Source: an uncultured Muribaculaceae bacterium (GTDB taxonomy: Bacteria; Bacteroidota; Bacteroidia; Bacteroidales; Muribaculaceae). From it: DNA of 20,006 nt. The notes under the pieces were generated by a model that searched no databases, was not told where the DNA came from, and saw only the letters and a list, made by a program, of their open reading frames with translations. Where the stretch lies: NCBI GenBank assembly GCA_910583795.1, contig CAJTZQ010000069.1, forward strand, positions 1 to 20,006, in the 5' to 3' direction. The number at the start of each line of letters is the position of its first letter. The stretch's first letter is position 1. Positions 15,704-20,006 of the stretch are shown piece after piece. The position numbers and the translations under genes were made by a program.

Positions 15704-16828
15704 TCATTTGGTAACTACGGGTTTTACTTCCTCACCGGTCCTTACCGTCAGAAGCGCTTTGGTCACATATTTATCGCCACTTTTTATCCCTTTGTTAATC
15801 ACTCTCAATGAATCTTGATACAATTCCCCTACTTCAACAGGAGTGTAGACCACTTTGCTGGAATCGTTTACCACATACATATATTTACCGAGCTGATCGG
15901 TGCTGATAGCCGCATCTTTCACAAGCACAGCCTTCGGATCAATTCCATAAGGTAATGACACTGTGACATACATGCCTTCTTTCAATTCATTATCAAAATT
16001 CTTCACCACCCCCTTTAATTCGAGAGTGCCCGTCTCTTTTTCTACAGAAGGGGACTCATACCACAAATCCGCGGCATAATCATGATTGAGATTATCCGAG
16101 AATTTAAGTGGGATCGCCCTGTAAATTGGAGAATTTATTCCGCCACCGCCTCCCACGATATGTTCATATTGAGAATCCTCAATGTCGAACACGGCAAAAA
16201 GAGTTGAATTGTCATAGATTGTAGCCAACTTCACAGGAGCTGCGCCACCGTTAATAAAGCTCCCTACACTCAGGGAGGAATCTGATATATATCCTGTCAA
16301 TGTGGCAACGACAGTGCAATAGCCAAGATTCGTGCGTGCGGTGTTTAGAGCAGCTTGACAATCCTTTATATTCGCTTCTGCCTGATTATAGGCACTCTCG
16401 GCAGAAAGAACTTCCATTTTTGAAACTGCATCAGCTTCAAGAGCTTTTTTCACTGCCTCATAATGACTCTTGGCATAATCCCTTGAGCTTATAGCCGAAG
16501 CAAGCGAAGCTTCCGCACGTTTAACCGCATCCTTATACAAAGTGGGATCAATTGTAAAAAGGACCTGTCCCTTTTGAACCTTCTTTCCTGATTCATAATT
16601 TTTAGTCAGCAGCTTACCGTCTACCTGTGCCACAACATCCACAGATTTGTTGGCTACAAGATAACCGGGATAGGTTTTATGCAGAACGATAGAATCCGTA
16701 GTGGCAACCGCCACATCAATTGCTCTTGTGGCATTCTCTTCTTGCGATTTCCCTTTTCCATGACAGGAAGTAAGAGATATTACAGCCGCGCAGATAAGCA
16801 GCCATGTGGAATGTAATTGTGTATTCAT
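15704..16828 (-). CDS. RND efflux periplasmic adaptor lipoprotein (AcrA/MexA-like)
   Basis: This 374-aa membrane fusion protein joins the RND pump to the outer-membrane channel. A signal peptide ends in a lipobox (ISLTSC) with lipidated C22, so it is anchored in the inner membrane like AcrA. The barrel-sandwich half-motifs are VDVVAQVDGKLLTKNYESGK and, after the hairpin, VVATLTGYISDSSLSVGSFI. Between them lies an alpha-helical coiled-coil hairpin (about residues 100-165) rich in Ala, Lys and Glu. Beta-barrel and membrane-proximal domains follow (FAVFDIEDSQYEHIVGG, then LVKDAAISTDQLGKYMYVV). Length is typical. It lies 25 bp after the outer membrane factor gene and 95 bp before the pump gene, all on the minus strand. 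Confidence 0.96.
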   Translation of the reverse strand: MNTQLHSTWLLICAAVISLTSCHGKGKSQEENATRAIDVAVATTDSIVLHKTYPGYLVANKSVDVVAQVDGKLLTKNYESGKKVQKGQVLFTIDPTLYKDAVKRAEASLASAISSRDYAKSHYEAVKKALEADAVSKMEVLSAESAYNQAEANIKDCQAALNTARTNLGYCTVVATLTGYISDSSLSVGSFINGGAAPVKLATIYDNSTLFAVFDIEDSQYEHIVGGGGGINSPIYRAIPLKFSDNLNHDYAADLWYESPSVEKETGTLELKGVVKNFDNELKEGMYVTVSLPYGIDPKAVLVKDAAISTDQLGKYMYVVNDSSKVVYTPVEVGELYQDSLRVINKGIKSGDKYVTKALLTVRTGEEVKPVVTK

Positions 16829-16853
16829 AGCGTAATTGATTATCGGTTTTGAA

Positions 16854-18284
16854 CTATTTATCTATTTCCTGAGAGGCAGCCTCCCATCCGCCCCCGAGAG
16901 CCTGATAGATCGAAACAAGGGTAGACAGTGCCCTACCTTCAAGAGTGACCAGTGTGTTCTGGCTTTCAAGCCAATTCATCTGTCCATCGACAACGTTTGA
17001 GAATTCTGTCAATCCTGTCTTATAAAGATCAACCGCAAGATTAAGACTTTTCTCACTTTGCTCCACGACTTTCTTTTGCAATTCTATGGAAGCGAGGGTG
17101 GAATCGTATTTTATTAGCGCGTTGTCTACTTCCTCCACAGCATTCATTACCGTCAGATTATACTGATCCACGGCAGCTTCCAACTGAAGTTTTGCCTCTG
17201 CCGTGCGATAGTTTCTTGCCAATCCGTCAAATAGAGTCCATGAAAGTTGCGGTGCAATAGAATATGTAAGACTATGGTCACCAAAAAGATCGTCAACCTT
17301 GTGTGCCGATGTGCCAATACTTCCAGTCAAAGCAAGGGTCGGCAGAAAATCTTTCTTGGCGATTCCAACGTTGGCTGCATACTCGGCAAGTTGCATTTCC
17401 GCCTCAACAATATCAGGGCGACGTCGTAACAGATCAGACGGCACGCCTGCAGCAACAGTCTGCCGGTAGTTTGGCATCTGTCCATAGACCGACAACCACA
17501 TTGCCGTTTCACCTGGATATTCTCCAATCAAAATTGAGAGAGAATTTATCAGTGTCTTTATTTGAGATTTGAGTCCGGGGAGCGAACTTTGCGTATTATA
17601 AAGCACAATCCTGGCTTGTGTCACATCGAGCATACTTGCAAGCTGCGCTTCAAATCTGGCTTCGGTAATTTTCACAATCTGATCCTGTGATGCTATATGC
17701 GCGTTCGCAACAGCAAGTTCTTCCTGACACATTCTCAACTCCATGTATGCCGTGGCGACATTTGCACACAATGAGACCATGACAGCATCATAATCCGCAC
17801 GCGATGCATTATATGCCGCTTTCTTTGCTTTTACATTTTCCCGAATCCTACCAAACACATCGATTTCCCAATTCATAGTGGCTCCTAATGAAAAATAGGA
17901 ATCTTTAATCGCCGGCACAACATTTTTCGTAGTGACACCGCTCTGCTGAGCCTTGTTCCACCCGCCGGCAATAGAAATGGTTGGGAAATAACCCGCCCGT
18001 GCCTCTTTAATCACTTTATCAGCCATCTCAATACGCTTCATTGCCGCCGCGACATTATAATTGTTGGCGACAGCTTTTGTAATAAGCATGTTAAGAGTGG
18101 AATCATTAAATATCTGCCACCAGGCATCATTGGTGGGGAGGGTCTGATAACATTGTCGGGTCATTTGCCAGGATTCCGGAAGTGAATCCCTTACGTATGC
18201 ATTTGGCAATTGTTTGTCTTGAGCTTTTATAATGAATGCCGAGCATAAGACCACAAATGCAACGAATAGGTTGGTGTATTTCAT
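16854..18284 (-). CDS. TolC/NodT-type outer membrane efflux factor
   Basis: This 476-aa protein is the outer-membrane channel of the RND system. It has a signal peptide (MKYTNLFVAFVVLCSAFIIKA, cut probably after A21) and the duplicated outer-membrane efflux protein repeats. Typical features are WWQIFND near the start, the NYNVAAAMKRIEMADKVIKE helix, RADYDAVMVSLCANVATAYM, PSDLLRRRPDIVEAEMQLA in the middle, and SLNLAVDLYKTGLTEFSNVV near the end. Unlike many NodT-type factors it shows no clear lipobox cysteine at the cleavage site. It is the first gene of the operon, whereas in many Bacteroidales RND operons this gene comes last. The ATG at 18284 faces the divergent lipoprotein gene across 190 bp. 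Confidence 0.96.
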   Translation of the reverse strand: MKYTNLFVAFVVLCSAFIIKAQDKQLPNAYVRDSLPESWQMTRQCYQTLPTNDAWWQIFNDSTLNMLITKAVANNYNVAAAMKRIEMADKVIKEARAGYFPTISIAGGWNKAQQSGVTTKNVVPAIKDSYFSLGATMNWEIDVFGRIRENVKAKKAAYNASRADYDAVMVSLCANVATAYMELRMCQEELAVANAHIASQDQIVKITEARFEAQLASMLDVTQARIVLYNTQSSLPGLKSQIKTLINSLSILIGEYPGETAMWLSVYGQMPNYRQTVAAGVPSDLLRRRPDIVEAEMQLAEYAANVGIAKKDFLPTLALTGSIGTSAHKVDDLFGDHSLTYSIAPQLSWTLFDGLARNYRTAEAKLQLEAAVDQYNLTVMNAVEEVDNALIKYDSTLASIELQKKVVEQSEKSLNLAVDLYKTGLTEFSNVVDGQMNWLESQNTLVTLEGRALSTLVSIYQALGGGWEAASQEIDK

Positions 18285-18333
18285 AGTGGAAATTTTAATA
18301 CAAAAGATTAAAGTCTGGTAGGGAATATATACA

Positions 18334-18354
18334 ATAGCGATTCATTATCACTAT
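18334..18354. promoter_or_regulatory. Dyad symmetry upstream of the RND operon
   Basis: ATAGCGAT (18334-18341) and ATCACTAT (18347-18354) form an 8-bp inverted repeat with one mismatch across a 5-base spacer. It lies 50 bp upstream of the first gene of the efflux operon. Its size and place suit an operator for a dimeric repressor such as a TetR or MarR protein, but no regulator gene is nearby. No convincing minus-strand -7 element was found around it. Confidence 0.35.
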
Positions 18355-18411
18355 ATACGAAACAACAAGATTAACCTCAAATTGGATTACTGGTTCCATT
18401 CATTTTTGACG

Positions 18412-18421
18412 AACGATCGTT
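18412..18421. promoter_or_regulatory. Palindrome AACGATCGTT at the -33 region
   Basis: A perfect 10-bp palindrome that overlaps the left edge of the candidate -33 element (GTTTA, 18419-18423) of the lipoprotein gene promoter. A protein bound there would block that promoter. A palindrome of this length can occur by chance. Confidence 0.3.
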
Positions 18422-18452
18422 TAATCTATCTAAAAATTTTTGTTTATATTTG
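18419..18452 (+). promoter_or_regulatory. Candidate promoter of the beta-propeller lipoprotein gene
   Basis: TATATTTG at 18445-18452 matches the Bacteroidetes -7 consensus TAnnTTTG completely. GTTTA at 18419-18423 is a partial -33 element, with a 21-base spacing. The start codon at 18475 lies 22 bases beyond the -7 element, giving a short leader. Confidence 0.55.
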
Positions 18453-18474
18453 TATTTTCAAAAAATGCTATCCA

Positions 18475-19602
18475 ATGAAACTTTTAAACCTGACATTTGC
18501 GACATCAATATTAAGCGCCTCACTGCTCATGGCATGCAGCTCCAGCAACGACGATAAAGAAGTGGTACGTTTTAATCTTGCCGATGCAAGCCGGATGGAA
18601 CAGTTCAACAATCTTAAAATTAAAGATTTTAAATATGTCGCTCTCGACACCGTATCGGAAGCGTTGTTAGGAGAAAGCGCTATGATTCAAGGTATCGCAG
18701 GGGATACCGTTATTATTTGCGACAACCTTGAAAGAGTGTTGCTTTTCACTCTTTCCAATGGCAAGTTGATTAGAGAAATCAATCATAAAGGCCAAGGTCC
18801 GGGAGAATATTCGTGGCTCGATCACATTTACGTGGACCGTCCGGCAAGAGAAGTTGTTCTCAACACTCCCAACAATTTCGCCCATCGTTATACATTCAGC
18901 GACAGCCTTGTCACGACGTATCATTATGACGCCCCAAGTTTCAAGCGTCTTTCTATCGGATCCCTATCAAAGGGTATAAATACATACGAAGAACGGGAAT
19001 CCGGATTTGTAATCCATCAGCTTGACAAAAACTTCCGGCAGACCGACTCAATCGTAATCGATGGATATAAGCTGGGTTATCGCAGTGGAAGTTTTTCGAA
19101 TCTTGGGGATGAAGGTGTTATAACCATTGTAGATACATTGTATACCATAAAACCCGGGAAACTTGAAAGATTGGCAATTCTCGACCGTAATGGGAAAACC
19201 ATAACTCCTGAAATTGAGAAAGAGCTTGATCAAATGATGCAAGTTGATTTCGAGGGAGCGATGAAGAAACAAAATGAATATATCAATCTCTTGGGATGGT
19301 TTGCCTCCGACAACGACAAGATGGAGGTGATATATCAATCGGAAGGCACCTCATTTTTCGACTTTTTCCGCATGAACGATGGCAAGTTGTTGGCACATCT
19401 ACAATTATCAGATACCAGAGCAGACGAAAAGGGGCTTCCTGTGGAATATGAAGGCTCAACTCTCTATCTGAATCCCATATTCTGTCAAGACGGAATATGG
19501 TATGCCGTCATACCGGAGAATGCGACAATAGAAGCCGAAAAAGATGCAGATAATGTTATATGCAATGCAGCCATAGCAAGCTTCAGGTTTGAAGAAGAGT
19601 AG
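18475..19602 (+). CDS. 6-bladed beta-propeller lipoprotein (DUF5128/BF3164 type)
   Basis: This 375-aa protein has a lipoprotein signal (MKLLNLTFATSILSASLLMA) with C21. The following SSSNDDKE resembles the Ser/acidic export signal of surface-exposed Bacteroidetes lipoproteins, so an outer-surface location is likely but not proven. The body shows the family pattern: an early FKYVALDTVSEALLG, then a phosphate-like INHKGQGPGEY turn, VDRPAREVVL and later blade repeats (LAILDRNGKTI, FFDFFRMNDGKLL, then YLNPIFCQDGIWYAVI). The molecular role of the family is unknown. The frame stays open to an ATG at 18382, but that would put 31 residues ahead of the signal peptide and start upstream of the promoter, so 18475 is used. 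It is divergent from the RND operon. Confidence 0.85.
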   Translation: MKLLNLTFATSILSASLLMACSSSNDDKEVVRFNLADASRMEQFNNLKIKDFKYVALDTVSEALLGESAMIQGIAGDTVIICDNLERVLLFTLSNGKLIREINHKGQGPGEYSWLDHIYVDRPAREVVLNTPNNFAHRYTFSDSLVTTYHYDAPSFKRLSIGSLSKGINTYEERESGFVIHQLDKNFRQTDSIVIDGYKLGYRSGSFSNLGDEGVITIVDTLYTIKPGKLERLAILDRNGKTITPEIEKELDQMMQVDFEGAMKKQNEYINLLGWFASDNDKMEVIYQSEGTSFFDFFRMNDGKLLAHLQLSDTRADEKGLPVEYEGSTLYLNPIFCQDGIWYAVIPENATIEAEKDADNVICNAAIASFRFEEE

Positions 19603-19940
19603 TCTAAGAAACTGTTTAAAATTTATTTTGTCTTGTCATTGAGGTCTATGTCGGCATCTTTATGATATTTATTCAGTCATTATGGAACCCCATAACTCCA
19701 TCATAAATACCAAAAATCTGCCTGACATATCCTCTCAATTCCTTCGGCAAATAAATTTAAAAGTTACTAAAAATAAAATCCGTTCTATTTCGTCGAAACT
19801 TCTTCGGGGGTTGGTCGAATTTTCATTGCCATTTTTTCATACGGCACATAAATCGTAAATTTACATCAATCCTTACTTCTTTTAGTTTGTTTTTACAAAT
19901 TATTTGTTAATTTTGTAGGAGACAACCAAATGACAGGATT
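19603..19940. other. 338-bp A/T-rich intergenic region
   Basis: No gene is seen. A 6-bp stem with a 4-base loop (TTATGG-AACC-CCATAA, 19680-19695) lies 78 bp past the lipoprotein stop but is not followed by a T run, so it is a weak terminator candidate. A strongly A/T-rich block follows at about 19746-19785. The promoter at 19886-19915 belongs to the next gene. Confidence 0.6.
19886..19915 (+). promoter_or_regulatory. Candidate promoter of the edge gene
   Basis: TTTG (19886-19889) and TAATTTTG (19908-19915) match the Bacteroidetes -33 and -7 (TAnnTTTG) elements, 18 bases apart, slightly under the usual 19-21. The ATG at 19941 follows 25 bases beyond the -7 element. Confidence 0.6.
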
Positions 19941-20006
19941 ATGGCTGATTACGACAGATACATACGGTTCGACTGGGCGGCGAAGAGGATGCTCCGAGAC
20001 AAGGCT
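19941..20006 (+). CDS. Start of an Rpn/PD-(D/E)XK nuclease-family transposase gene (partial)
   Basis: The first 22 codons run off the right edge. The visible protein (MADYDRYIRFDWAAKRMLRD, then KA) has the YIRFDWAxKRxLRxKA opening that I recall from Bacteroidales Rpn/PD-(D/E)XK nuclease-family putative transposases. In E. coli, Rpn proteins promote RecA-independent recombination. The nuclease motifs themselves are outside the window. A good promoter precedes it. An overlapping ATG at 19930 is in another frame and is ignored. Confidence 0.6.
   Translation, partial: MADYDRYIRFDWAAKRMLRDKA

Noticed and set aside
19680..19695. Hairpin TTATGG-AACC-CCATAA as the lipoprotein gene terminator
   Set aside because: A six-base stem with no T run after it, 78 bp past the stop. 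Too weak to call.

Overview
The window looks like a chromosomal segment of a gut Bacteroidales bacterium. The Muribaculaceae are my best guess, but that is inference. Reasons: near-absence of Shine-Dalgarno sites, promoters of the Bacteroidetes TTTG / TAnnTTTG type, a GH29 fucosidase, a 6-bladed beta-propeller lipoprotein with a Ser/Asp-rich start, a NagB-like/PIG-L fusion typical of this order, and a lipoprotein RND adaptor.

Left part (1-2649). Two genes on the minus strand encode two parts of a MacAB-type export system: a membrane-anchored HlyD/MacA-like adaptor (1164-2411) and a LolD/MacB-type ATPase (308-982). The permease is not in the window. The adaptor gene is preceded by a near-consensus sigma-54 promoter (2443-2458) and a palindromic candidate activator site (2504-2525). 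A striking repeat structure follows each stop codon: arrays of 7-bp units run directly off the stop and face a second, inversely oriented array (204-307 and 1001-1163). Further left are three direct copies of a TGTCAACG-N4-SCTGA unit (119-190).

Central part (2650-12341). Seven genes on the plus strand form one tight operon: a NahK-like N-acetylhexosamine 1-kinase, a degenerate NagB domain fused to a PIG-L deacetylase, a complete NagB, a ROK sugar kinase, a secreted GH29 alpha-L-fucosidase, CutC, and a large secreted transglutaminase-fold protein. The last three are joined by ATGA stop/start overlaps. Together they suggest release of fucose from glycans and cytoplasmic phosphorylation, deacetylation and deamination of N-acetylhexosamines, as expected for mucin or milk-type glycans. 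A 15-bp perfect hairpin at 12305-12341 closes the operon and can terminate transcription from both sides.

Right part (12411-20006). A minus-strand operon encodes a complete tripartite RND efflux pump in the order outer membrane factor, adaptor, pump. Divergent from it is a lipoprotein of the 6-bladed beta-propeller type (18475-19602). A shared 190-bp intergenic region holds an inverted repeat and a palindrome. At the right edge the first 22 codons of a probable Rpn/PD-(D/E)XK nuclease-family transposase gene appear behind a good promoter match.

No tRNA, rRNA, CRISPR array or complete insertion sequence was seen. All family calls are from reading the sequence and from memory of the families. 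No database search was run.
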